Source of the DNA: Micromonospora wenchangensis
GTDB lineage: Bacteria > Actinomycetota > Actinomycetes > Mycobacteriales > Micromonosporaceae
Length of the DNA: 64,000 bases
Assembly: GCF_002210435.1 (NCBI RefSeq)
Contig: NZ_MZMV01000005.1
Location: 62,001 to 126,000, forward strand
Direction of reading: 5' to 3'
Shown here in pieces: positions 44,489-53,152 of this stretch. Numbering within the stretch: position 1 is the first letter of the stretch; the number at the start of each line of letters is the position of its first letter. The notes under the pieces were generated by a model. It was not told the origin of the DNA. It made no database searches and saw only the letters and a list, made by a program, of their open reading frames with translations. The position numbers and the translations under genes were made by a program.

Positions 44489-45998
44489 AATCCCGTCACT
44501 GGCGATCCTGAACACCATCGCGTTCCTGCTGTGCGTCTACTTCTGCGCCTACGTCCTTAGCATCCTCGTGCTGCACCTGCGCGCAGGAAGGGCTGCCGGT
44601 GGCGATCACAGCCGATTCTCCTGGCACGTCATCGTGCCCTGCCGTAACGAGGCGACGGTCATAGCCGCGACCCTGCAGCGGCTCCTGCACGACATGCCCG
44701 ATGTCACCATCTGGTGCGTCGACGACGACTCCGACGACGGCACCGCCGCAGTGCTGGCCTCCTTCATCGCTGACCCCAGGGTCCGCGTGGTCACCCGGCG
44801 GCGTCCCGATGCCGTACAGGGCAAGGGCGCAGCCCTCAACGCCGCATGGCGGGCCATCCAGGACCACCTGCCCGCCGACACCGACGCCGAGCGGACCATC
44901 GTCGGAGTCCTCGACGCCGACAGTCAGCTCGACCCGCGCTGCCGCTCCGCCCTGGCCGGCCCCCGCTACTTCGGCTCACCCGCCGTCGCCGCCGTCCAGA
45001 TCGAGGTCCGGATGGTCCAGTGCAGTCGACCGACGCCCGGACTCAACCTGTGGGGTCGCCTCCTCGTGCGGCTACAGGACATGGAGTTCCGGGCGCCGAT
45101 CGCCGCGATGCAGTCGCTGCGCCGGCATACCCGCAGCGTCGCCATGGGCGGCAACGGACAGTTCACCAGGCTGTCGTTGCTCAACGCGCTCGGCGCCCAG
45201 CACGGCACACCCTGGCACGGCGCGCTGCTCGAAGACTTCGAACTCGGCCTGCACATCCTGCTGCACGGCGGCGCGACCGAATACTGCGCCGAAAGTTGGG
45301 TGACCCAGGAGGCACTTACCAAGGTCAGACCGCTGATCCGGCAACGCACCCGGTGGGCGCAGGGATCCATGCAGTGCGTCCGCTACCTCAACGCGGTGCT
45401 GAACTGCCGGCAGATCGGCAACCCGGCCATCATGGAGATCACCCACTTCCTCGCCGCACCCTGGTGCCAACTCATCGGCACCCCCATCTATCTCGGCTGC
45501 GTCGGCGTGCTCGGCTGGTACATCAGCCGCACCGACGGCGGCATCGCCGCCTGGTGGACGTCAGGGGGCTGGGGCCTGATCCCGCTGGTGGCGCTGTTCG
45601 GCGTCGGCCCGTTCGCAGTCTGGGGACTGGTCTACCGCAACCGCTGCGAACCACACCTGTCGCTTCCGGCCGCCCTCGGCCTCGGCATCGGCCACTGGGT
45701 CTACAGCTATCTGCAGTCGGTGGCCGTCTGGATCGCGCTCGGTCGGATGCTCACCGCGCGTTCCGAATGGCACAAGACCGCCCGGGCGGCCGACCCAGCG
45801 CCCGCACCTGCCCGAACCGAACCGACTCCCGCAGCAACCAGCCCACGGCGGCTACACCCCCACCAGCTCACCCCCGCCGGCGTACCGGTGATCCGCGCCA
45901 GTGTGCCCATCGCCCAACCATCCACCCAGAGCACCCCAAAGACCAGCCCTCACCTCACCAACAGCAACAGAGAGCGAGCAGTGTCATGCGCAAACTAG
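44478..45998 (+). CDS. Processive GT2 glycosyltransferase, cellulose/hyaluronan-synthase-like
   Basis: Membrane glycosyltransferase of about 506 aa. One N-terminal helix (TIAFLLCVYFCAYVLSILVL) precedes a GT-A domain with HVIVPCRNEATVIAATLQRL, WCVDDDSDDGT, VGVLDADSQL (DxD), LLEDFELGLHI (ED) and the RQRTRWAQGSM motif (QxxRW), which marks polymerising synthases. Three or more C-terminal helices follow, then a Pro/Thr-rich tail. ATG 44478 lies inside the exosortase end. It probably extrudes a polysaccharide linked to the exosortase-processed protein; the sugar is not known, though the 2-epimerase in the operon suggests ManNAc. Confidence 0.88.
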   Translation: MPTEIPSLAILNTIAFLLCVYFCAYVLSILVLHLRAGRAAGGDHSRFSWHVIVPCRNEATVIAATLQRLLHDMPDVTIWCVDDDSDDGTAAVLASFIADPRVRVVTRRRPDAVQGKGAALNAAWRAIQDHLPADTDAERTIVGVLDADSQLDPRCRSALAGPRYFGSPAVAAVQIEVRMVQCSRPTPGLNLWGRLLVRLQDMEFRAPIAAMQSLRRHTRSVAMGGNGQFTRLSLLNALGAQHGTPWHGALLEDFELGLHILLHGGATEYCAESWVTQEALTKVRPLIRQRTRWAQGSMQCVRYLNAVLNCRQIGNPAIMEITHFLAAPWCQLIGTPIYLGCVGVLGWYISRTDGGIAAWWTSGGWGLIPLVALFGVGPFAVWGLVYRNRCEPHLSLPAALGLGIGHWVYSYLQSVAVWIALGRMLTARSEWHKTARAADPAPAPARTEPTPAATSPRRLHPHQLTPAGVPVIRASVPIAQPSTQSTPKTSPHLTNSNRERAVSCAN

Positions 45999-46849
45999 GA
46001 CCGGGGCTCACCCGGACCGCCACCGTGCTGGCCGGCGGCCTGGCGATGGTCGTCCTGGCGGCGTCACCAGCGCTGGCCGACACGTCACAGGCGACGGCCA
46101 GCGCCCTGCAGATCAGCCTCGTCGGCGGGGGACTGGCCAGTTCCGGAACGGCGACGGCCACCAACGACGGAACGACCGAGTCGATCTCCGGGAACACCAA
46201 CCCACCGCTGTCGGTGCTGGGTGGCCAGACGGTCATCACCGCTGGCGTGCTGGGCCAGTACGTTCGGGCGTTCAACGACGGCACCTCGGCCGCCTGCGCC
46301 GGCGTGCTCGGTAGCGGCGGCACCATCAACATCGGCGCCGGCGGGTCCTGCACCGTGACACCCGGCGCCTCGGTCACCCTGACCCTGGGGACCAACGGCC
46401 TGGCCACCATCACACTGGTCGCCGATGCGATCTACGCCCAATGCTCGGCGACGAGCAGCCCGTCGGCGACAGGCAGCGCCACCCTGGTCAACGCCAGCAT
46501 CGTGTCGACCACTCTCGGCATCCCCACCACCCTGCTCACCCTGCCGGCCAACCCGGCGGCCAACACCGGGCTGAACATTCCGGGCGTGCTGAGCCTGGTC
46601 CTCAACGGCCAGACCAGCTCCACTCCCGGACAGCTGACCGTCACCGCGCTCAACCTCAGTGCCCTTGGCGGTTCCCTCGCCTCGCTCGTCATCGGGTCGG
46701 CGGGCTGCGGCCCGAACGCGATCGCCCCGCCCGTCCCGGTGATCCCGCTCGCCGGCATGCCCATCGCCGTGGGTCTCGGCGCTGTGGCCGCGGGCACCGG
46801 TGGCGGCATCATGCTGCACCGGCGTCGCCGCGCCACCGTGCGGAGCTGA
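45986..46849 (+). CDS. Secreted surface protein with anchor-type C-terminus, likely exosortase substrate
   Basis: Protein of 287 aa. It has a signal peptide (RTATVLAGGLAMVVLAASPALA, cleaved near residue 32) and a Thr/Ser/Gly-rich all-beta domain (residues 33-245) with one pair of Cys in AACAGVLG and GGSCTVTPG. The C-terminus is built as a short Pro-containing motif (IPLAGMP), a hydrophobic helix and HRRRRATVRS. The domain resembles the one NCBI names choice-of-anchor P (from memory). Lying directly behind an exosortase gene, with the correct tripartite tail, it is the best substrate candidate. ATG 45986 overlaps the GT2 end by 13 bases. Confidence 0.78.
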   Translation: MRKLGPGLTRTATVLAGGLAMVVLAASPALADTSQATASALQISLVGGGLASSGTATATNDGTTESISGNTNPPLSVLGGQTVITAGVLGQYVRAFNDGTSAACAGVLGSGGTINIGAGGSCTVTPGASVTLTLGTNGLATITLVADAIYAQCSATSSPSATGSATLVNASIVSTTLGIPTTLLTLPANPAANTGLNIPGVLSLVLNGQTSSTPGQLTVTALNLSALGGSLASLVIGSAGCGPNAIAPPVPVIPLAGMPIAVGLGAVAAGTGGGIMLHRRRRATVRS

Positions 46850-46852
46850 CCG

Positions 46853-48115
46853 ATGGGTCGTGGCAGAGCGGACGCTCCCGAGATCATGGTCCTGGTGGGC
46901 ACCCGCCCCGAGGGCATCAAGATCGCTCCTGTGGTCCGGCTGCTCTGCCACGACCCCCGCATCACCGCCCGGGTCGTCGACACTGGGCAGCAACCCGGCC
47001 GGGTCGTCGAGGCCCTGGCGCCGTTCGGGCTGCGGCCCGACGACACCCTGACCATTCGGCGGCGAACCGGCCGCCTCGCCGAACTCGCCGCCGAGCTGAC
47101 CACCGCCGTGGACCGCAGCCTCCACCGACACCGCCCGGACGCCGTGCTGGTGCACGGCGACACCACCACCGCCCTGATCGGCGCACAGGTGGCGTTCTGG
47201 AATCAGATCCCCGTGGTGCACCTGGAGGCCGGACTACGCAGCCACGACCGCGGCCACCCATTCCCCGAGGAGGCCAACCGGGCGATGGTGGCGCGCTGCG
47301 TCGACCTGCATCTGGCGCCAACACCCACCGCACGTCGCAACCTACTCGCCGAGGGACTACCCGCACACCAGGTCGTGGTTACCGGCAACACCGTCGTAGA
47401 CGCCCTACACACCCTGCTGCGTCACGGCGTCGCCCGAGCGCCATCCTGGGTGCACTCGCAACGTCGACTGGCCGTGGCCACCGTGCACCGCAGAGAGAAC
47501 TGGGGCCGTGGCATCACCGACATCCTCGGTGCTCTCGCCCACGTCGCCACCGCCCACCCCGACCTCGACCTCGCCCTGGTGAACCACCCGAACCCGAAGC
47601 TGGCCGCCCAGGTCCAAGCCGGACTCGGTCACGTCCGCAACGCCCGCCTGATGCCGCCGATGCCGTACCCGGAGATGATTGGCCTACTGCACGCCGCCGA
47701 CCTGGTCGTCACCGATTCCGGAGGGTTGCAGGAGGAAGCCGCCAGTCTCGGGGTGCCGGTAGTGGTCACCCGAGAGACCACCGAACGACCGGAAATCCTG
47801 CACCACGGCCTCGGTGAACTCGTCGGTACCGACCCCGACCGGATCATCGACGCGGTCACCCGACGCTTGAGCGGACCGCGCGGCGCACCAGCGGGCTCAC
47901 CCTTCGGCGACGGCCGCGCAGCCGAGCGCTGTGTGCACGCCATCGCCCGGCTCCTCGACACCGGCGCGCTCGTGCCCGTGGGGGGCGACACACGTAACGC
48001 GCTGGTGTCACCGGGGCGACAAGCGGATCGTCGACCTCACCTTCCCCTGCCGCATCGATCCAGGCCTGGCGGCGTGGTCAATGCCGACCTCTTTGAACAC
48101 GACATCGACCACTAG
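46853..48115 (+). CDS. wecB: UDP-N-acetylglucosamine 2-epimerase (non-hydrolysing)
   Basis: Protein of 420 aa converting UDP-GlcNAc and UDP-ManNAc, cytoplasmic. The motifs are complete: VLVGTRPEGIKIAPV, VLVHGDTTTALIGA, HLEAGLRSHDRGHPFPEEAN, ATVHRRENWG, and DSGGLQEEAASLGVPVVVTR with ETTERPE. The last 40 residues are longer than usual and Arg/His/Pro-rich. It starts four bases after the surface-protein gene and ends the operon, presumably providing ManNAc units for the GT2 synthase upstream. Confidence 0.9.
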   Translation: MGRGRADAPEIMVLVGTRPEGIKIAPVVRLLCHDPRITARVVDTGQQPGRVVEALAPFGLRPDDTLTIRRRTGRLAELAAELTTAVDRSLHRHRPDAVLVHGDTTTALIGAQVAFWNQIPVVHLEAGLRSHDRGHPFPEEANRAMVARCVDLHLAPTPTARRNLLAEGLPAHQVVVTGNTVVDALHTLLRHGVARAPSWVHSQRRLAVATVHRRENWGRGITDILGALAHVATAHPDLDLALVNHPNPKLAAQVQAGLGHVRNARLMPPMPYPEMIGLLHAADLVVTDSGGLQEEAASLGVPVVVTRETTERPEILHHGLGELVGTDPDRIIDAVTRRLSGPRGAPAGSPFGDGRAAERCVHAIARLLDTGALVPVGGDTRNALVSPGRQADRRPHLPLPHRSRPGGVVNADLFEHDIDH

Positions 48116-48392
48116 CGCAGTCTCCGTCATGATCAGGGGGTACCGTCCACCACCCGGGTCAGCAAACCTCACCTGCGGCGGCCGTAGCGACAGCTGATCG
48201 ATGCACGTCACAGCCGCGGAGACTGTCGCCCGGCCGAGTCCAGCCACCGACGCTGACGGTCGTGCTGACAACAATGCACCTGGTGTGACGGCGAATCTGC
48301 CCGTACTGCCGTAGCACGCCACTCACCGGGACACCGAACGAGGAGGCCCCTCAGACGTCTGGGGTTCGGACAGGGCCCGCGCGCAACTCCGG

Positions 48393-48851
48393 CTACCGGC
48401 AGGCGATCAGCGGCTGCGCCCCCGGTGCGAGATCATACCCCGCATCCCAGGGAAACAAGCCCTGCTGGTCGGGCCACACCATCTGCTGAAGGCGAACGCG
48501 AGCACGGCCGTAACGGGCGATCGCCAGCCCCGGAAGCAGGTCGTCGGTGGGCGGGCCGTCAATAATGATCGCGTCGTAGCTCGCGATGAAATTGCGGATG
48601 AGCTGACCATGGGTGAACCGTTCGGCTCTGTCATGGACCCGTCGAGCCAGATCGTTGAGCAGGCTGTGAGCAATCTCCGGAGACAACCCGGCAGCCACCA
48701 GCTCCGGTTGGTCGTGAGCGGTGAGCCCGACGGTGTAGGTGAACGGGGTGAGGTCGGGGTCGTGTTCGGTCGGCAGCACATGAGTGACGGCCCAGCCGGT
48801 GGTGTCGATGAGGCGTTCCTGGCGCTGAACGAAGTCGTCGATGCTCGGCAC
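48393..48851 (-). CDS. DUF4262 domain protein
   Basis: Protein of 152 aa. The core GWAVTHVLPTEHDPDLTPF, TYTVGLTAHDQPELVAAGLS and LLNDLARRV is the DUF4262 signature. These proteins are soluble and of unknown function, often near toxin or defence genes. GTG 48851 with AGGAG eight bases upstream is a much better start than the ATG at 48917 or the frame opening at 49052. Confidence 0.75.
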   Translation of the reverse strand: MPSIDDFVQRQERLIDTTGWAVTHVLPTEHDPDLTPFTYTVGLTAHDQPELVAAGLSPEIAHSLLNDLARRVHDRAERFTHGQLIRNFIASYDAIIIDGPPTDDLLPGLAIARYGRARVRLQQMVWPDQQGLFPWDAGYDLAPGAQPLIACR

Positions 48852-49539
48852 GTACTGTCTCCTGGATCGTGTTTGTGGACGGTCGAGGTCGGACGGATTT
48901 ACTTCGACGAAGCCCATGGCCCTTGAACGGCTGAATCTGTACCACTCAGTGGCGGTTATGTCTGCGGCAACAAACTCGGCCAAACGGATTCTGTGTTGTC
49001 GAGGTCGGCTGAGAGCCCTTCCGGTACGCGGCCCGACCACACCGTGGAACATCTCATGGTGGCGACGAATGACATCGAGAGCAGCTCTGTGTCGTCAACG
49101 CGACGAAGCGGCCAGCCTATGGAGGATCTTCGAGAGTTGATACCCTCTCGTCGAGGACCATGCCGTTGACGCTGCTGGATTTCCTGATGAATCGAGGGAT
49201 GTGGCCCCGGCGTATCAGGCTCGGACCTGCTGCCCGCCGAAGGCCCTCGTCGTCCGCGGCCAGCGCCTCTCCATCATCCATCTCGCGCTCGATGTGTCGG
49301 CCGTCGACCAACCGGGCTGCAACTGCCGGCCAGCCGTTGTTCCGCGACAGATCACCGACCAGCCCACTCCGGTTCTGTCGCTGACCCAACTCCAGCCGGG
49401 ACAACCAGGATCCGACCGGTGCGTGCAGCTGGTGCAACGCTGCATCACCATGCTCAACGTCAACGTCGATCATAGGCAGACCAACGAATCGGGCCAGAAG
49501 ACGTTTCGCCTGCCACCGTCGCAGCGTAGATCATCCGCA
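48852..49539. other. Gap with no recognisable gene
   Basis: About 690 bases. Several frames are open on both strands (for example 49117-49473 minus) but none carries a motif I know. It may be decayed sequence flanking the IS701 remnant. Confidence 0.35.
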
Positions 49540-50010
49540 TCCGGAGCGTCTTCGGGAACACTCCGAGCTGGCAGTTCTCCGTCCGCCCGGCCGTGCCCGA
49601 GTACTGACGCTGCACCCCGGCCGACTTGACGCCCTTCTTCAGGAAGCCAGTCTCGTCGACGATCAGCACCCCCTGGTCGTCGCCGAGGTGCTCGGATACG
49701 TAGGCGGACAGGTCATCGCGGACCGCGTCTGGGTCCCACGCCGAACGGTCAGCAGCCGCTGCATCCGATCCGGCGTCGCGTCGCCCGCAGCCTCGGCCAG
49801 CGTCCAGCCGTTCTTGCAGGCCAGGGGTGACAACAACCCGACCAGGTAGGTCAGCGCCTGCCGGCGCGGCTCCGCCCGCCCGAACCGGTGCGCGAACCGC
49901 GCCAGCAGATCATCCAGACCCGCCCGCCAGCCCACGACCTCATCGACCAAAACAAGCACATGAGCCTGCCCGCACTGCGATCGGCCACCACAGACAGACA
50001 GTGCAACCAC
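49540..50010 (-). pseudogene. IS701-family transposase remnant, frameshifted
   Basis: The N-terminal frame reads [20 protein letters not shown] and [21 protein letters not shown] shift near 49735 leads to [20 protein letters not shown] and [20 protein letters not shown], then [13 protein letters not shown], where similarity stops. The VDETG Asp is the first catalytic residue of the IS701 DDE set; the rest of the gene is deleted. Inactive. Confidence 0.8.
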
Positions 50011-50125
50011 GCAAACCGCCGACCGAACAGCACCGACATTCGCAGCTACATGGCGCGTTCAACTCCCATAATGATCATGGCGACGAGAAGCTGAAGCTCT
50101 AGATGAAGCAACCACGGCTGGAGTA

Positions 50126-52192
50126 TTAGCGGCACCAGGGTTGAGGAAGCTTGGCGAGCCAACCCTGAACGAGCTTCGCCCTGGCGGTGTCGCCGGTCGC
50201 GGTAAACGCGGCGATCGCGTGATGGTGGCTGCTCTGGGCCTCGTCGAATCGGCGTACCTCGGCCAGGGCGTTGCCGAGGTTGCCCCATGCTTGGCCTTCG
50301 CCGTGTAGGTCGCCGGTCTGTTGAAGGATCTTGCGGGCGTGGGTGTGGGCGGTGATGGCCTCGTCGAATCGGCGTACCTCGGCCAGGGCGTTGCCGAGGT
50401 TGCCCCATGCTTGGCCTTCGCCGTGTAGGTCGCCGGTCTGCTGGTAGGCGTTTAGGGCGTGGGTGTGGGCGGTGATGGCCTCGTCGAACCGCCGCGCCTG
50501 GGGCAGGGCGAGGCCGAGGTTGTTCCACGCAGTGCCTTCGCCGTGTAGGTCGCCGGTCTGTTGAAGGATCTTGCGGGCGTGGGTGTGGGCGGCGATCGCC
50601 TCGTCGAACCGGCGTACCTGGGCCAAGGCGAGGCCGAGGTTGCCCCATGCTTGGCCTTCACCGTGTAGGTCGCCAGCCTGCTGCAAGACGTCACGAGCAC
50701 AAGTGGTGATGGCAATCACATCGGTGAAGTGGCGGCGGAAGAACAGGAAGTGGGCGAGGGTGAACGCAAGGTCGGTGGTGGTTTCGGGCCGCTGGTAGTC
50801 GGGGGCGGTGATGGCGACGGTAATGAGGTTGGTGTGCTCGGCGTCCAGCCAGGCCAGGGCGCGCTTCTGGTCGGGAAACACGCTGGTGTCGGCGGGGACG
50901 GTGGGGTGGAGATGGGTGGTGGCGGTGGCGGCGGTGTGCCGGTAGTGGTCGTACAGCCGTCGCCGGGCCGCCACCGCCTCGGTCTCGGTTGTGGCGGTGG
51001 CGGAGTGGCTGTCGTCGGGTGGTCGGTCGTCGGACCACCCGCTGGCCTGATGGGTTTGTTGGTCAGTGGCGTACAGGCGGACCAGGTCGTGCATGCCCCA
51101 CCGGTCGGGTGTGGGTTCGGTGATCAAGTGGGCGCGGTGGAGGTCAGCCAGTAGCCGCTCGGTCTGTTGTTCGGGCAGGTCGACCAGCCGGGCGGCGCCG
51201 CCGGTGGCGATGTCCGGGCCGGGGTTGACTGGCAACAGCCGGAACAGGCGGGCCTGCGGGCCGGTGAGGTGCTGATGCGACAGATCGAACGCGGCCCGCA
51301 CCGCGGCCTGCTGCCGGGACAGGCCGTCGAGACGGTACTGGTCGTCACTCAGATGCCTGGCCAGGGCATGGGGGTGCAGATGAGGACGGTCGGCCAGCAG
51401 CGCGGCGACGATCCGCAGCGCCAGGGGCAGCCCCACGCACAGCTTAGCCAGTTCGGCCAGCCCAGTAGCATCAAGCAGGCGCGGATCATCAGGGCCGCGA
51501 CGCCCGGCGACGATCCGCGTGATCAGATCCAGTGACGCCTGCGCGTCGAGGGTGTCCAGGTCATGTAGCCGTGCGTCGAGGTCCAGGGTGTGCCGGGAGG
51601 TTACCAACACCGGAGTACGGGCATCGGCAGGCAGCAGCGGCCGTATCTGCTCCTCGGCCGAGGCGTTGTCAATGATCAGCAGTAGCCGCCGGTCCTGATG
51701 TGTGTAGGCGTCCAGGACACTGCGCCACAACCGGGACCGGTCCTGCTCCCCGGCGGGAATGTGCTCACCCGGTATGCCAATCGCCGACAACCAGCCCGTC
51801 AGTGCCTGCCCGGCCGAGAGCCGGCGGTCCGGGTCGTAGCCGAACATGTCGACGAACAACACCCCACCCGGGAACCAGCCCTCCGCTAACACCTGGTGCG
51901 CGGTGTGCAGGACGAGCTCCGTCTTCCCGACCCCGGCCAGCCCTGCGACCGCCGACACCACTTGCACCTCCCCAGGCTGGTCGGGGCGTAGCCAGTAGCG
52001 GAGTGTCTCGGTCATCTCGGTACGGCCGGTGAACACTGGTGACGCCGGTGGCAGCCCGGTCAACGCTGGTGCCACCTTGCGCGGCAGCACCACCTGAATG
52101 TCACGGCCCTGGATTACCGCGTGGAAGAACACGCCACCGCCGATCGTGTTCGACACCCCGCCGTCCGCCGACGGCCCGACAGCGCCGGTCAC
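50126..52192 (-). CDS. NB-ARC/TPR STAND-type signalling ATPase
   Basis: Protein of 688 aa. A short N-terminal segment NTIGGG-FFHAVIQGRDIQVV precedes the NB-ARC switch: Walker A GLAGVGKT (84-91), Walker B RRLLLIIDNA, sensor VLVTSRH, GLPLAL and the MHD-type RWGMHDLVRLYA. After a hinge there are four 40-residue tetratricopeptide repeats (residues 507-666). In bacteria such proteins are ligand-triggered switches, either in regulation or in anti-phage defence; no fused effector domain is present. The GTG start overlaps the stop of the membrane-protein gene upstream (GTGA), so the two form a unit, and the membrane protein may be its effector or anchor. Confidence 0.85.
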   Translation of the reverse strand: MTGAVGPSADGGVSNTIGGGVFFHAVIQGRDIQVVLPRKVAPALTGLPPASPVFTGRTEMTETLRYWLRPDQPGEVQVVSAVAGLAGVGKTELVLHTAHQVLAEGWFPGGVLFVDMFGYDPDRRLSAGQALTGWLSAIGIPGEHIPAGEQDRSRLWRSVLDAYTHQDRRLLLIIDNASAEEQIRPLLPADARTPVLVTSRHTLDLDARLHDLDTLDAQASLDLITRIVAGRRGPDDPRLLDATGLAELAKLCVGLPLALRIVAALLADRPHLHPHALARHLSDDQYRLDGLSRQQAAVRAAFDLSHQHLTGPQARLFRLLPVNPGPDIATGGAARLVDLPEQQTERLLADLHRAHLITEPTPDRWGMHDLVRLYATDQQTHQASGWSDDRPPDDSHSATATTETEAVAARRRLYDHYRHTAATATTHLHPTVPADTSVFPDQKRALAWLDAEHTNLITVAITAPDYQRPETTTDLAFTLAHFLFFRRHFTDVIAITTCARDVLQQAGDLHGEGQAWGNLGLALAQVRRFDEAIAAHTHARKILQQTGDLHGEGTAWNNLGLALPQARRFDEAITAHTHALNAYQQTGDLHGEGQAWGNLGNALAEVRRFDEAITAHTHARKILQQTGDLHGEGQAWGNLGNALAEVRRFDEAQSSHHHAIAAFTATGDTARAKLVQGWLAKLPQPWCR
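50195..50674. repeat. Four 120-bp tandem repeats encoding TPR units
   Basis: The period is exactly 120 bases. Units two and one from the gene end are identical over roughly 80 bases (50239-50318 against 50359-50438); the others differ at a handful of positions. Each encodes GDLHGEGxAWxNLG to ARKILQQT. Near-identity at the DNA level points to recent duplication or gene conversion. Confidence 0.9.
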
Positions 52193-52671
52193 CGGATGCC
52201 ACCCGACCCCGACGGCGGGAACGAAGGCAGGTCACGGATGTCCCGACCCATGATCAGCGGCCCGTGGAAGGTCCCGCCCTCGACCCGGTTCTCCGTGTCA
52301 CCCCCACCGCCATCCGCGGCAGACCCCGTGGCCCCACCGGCCGCAGCCGCGTCCACCGCGGCTGGCCCCAGACCGTGGATGTCCCGACCCATGACGACAA
52401 CCCCGTCGGCCTCGACATCAGTAAGCGTGTTGCGGGTGGTGTCCATCGGGACGCTCCGGGTCTGCGCCACCAGGGCCCGGCGGCCGACGACGGCGGAGTA
52501 CCCGGCCAGCAGCACCGCAGCGACGTTCAGGAACACGCCCATGACACTGCCCCATCGGTCGGCGTCCTCCAGGCCCTGCCCTGCCAGGAACCTGCCCAAC
52601 GCGATCAGCGCCAGCCCGAGGACCACCAATCCGCCGACCGACCACCACCGAACATCGCTACGCACCGCCAT
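52189..52671 (-). CDS. Two-helix membrane protein with GRDI motifs, partner of the STAND protein
   Basis: Protein of 160 aa. Two transmembrane helices (WWSVGGLVVLGLALIALGRF and SVMGVFLNVAAVLLAGYSAV) precede a cytoplasmic tail with two copies of a turn-rich motif, ADGVVVMGRDIHGLG and NRVEGGTFHGPLIMGRDIRD. The same motif opens the NB-ARC protein (IQGRDIQVV). ATG 52671 is the sensible start just before the first helix; the open frame to 52860 has no support. The stop overlaps the GTG of the NB-ARC gene. Function unknown: membrane anchor, or pore-type effector. Confidence 0.72.
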   Translation of the reverse strand: MAVRSDVRWWSVGGLVVLGLALIALGRFLAGQGLEDADRWGSVMGVFLNVAAVLLAGYSAVVGRRALVAQTRSVPMDTTRNTLTDVEADGVVVMGRDIHGLGPAAVDAAAAGGATGSAADGGGGDTENRVEGGTFHGPLIMGRDIRDLPSFPPSGSGGIR

Positions 52672-53152
52672 GTATCCATTGTCGACAGCCCCGCTACAGG
52701 AGCGGTCTATCCACGCGGCGGGACACCGCAGGAGTGTGGCGTTGTGTGTTTGGTAGCGGACAGCCCCCGCCTGCCAAGCACCGTCCGGGAACACCATTAC
52801 CGCTCTCACGACCACCAGTCTCCCGACTGATGGGAAGCACGTCGAGCGAGATCTGACCACCTCCGACCAGCCCGCTGCAGCAGGATCATCTCTAGATGAT
52901 CATCGATGGTGTGCGAGGCATGTGCTCGTCGGCGGATGCCAGCCCGGGTCAACTGGAGCCTACCGGTTCACCACAGCCGATTGTGGTCGCAAACGAGGGT
53001 TCGTGTGCTCGAGCTGTGCTCCTGGGCTGGTTAAACGGGACTCCGGGTGCCGTGGATGAACGTAAGCCACTCCCTGCCACCCTAGATGAACCCGCAGGTC
53101 GCTCAAGGACGTCTCGCAACTCGGTGTCAGGTCTATGGTGGATCATGTTCGG
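52672..53152. other. Gap upstream of the STAND pair
   Basis: About 480 bases with no gene that I can support. It should hold the promoter of the membrane/NB-ARC pair on the minus strand and the left end of the IS5 element. Confidence 0.35.

Noticed and set aside
50195..50674. Regular repeats that might suggest a CRISPR array
   Set aside because: The 120-base units are contiguous, coding and in frame as TPRs; there are no unique spacers.
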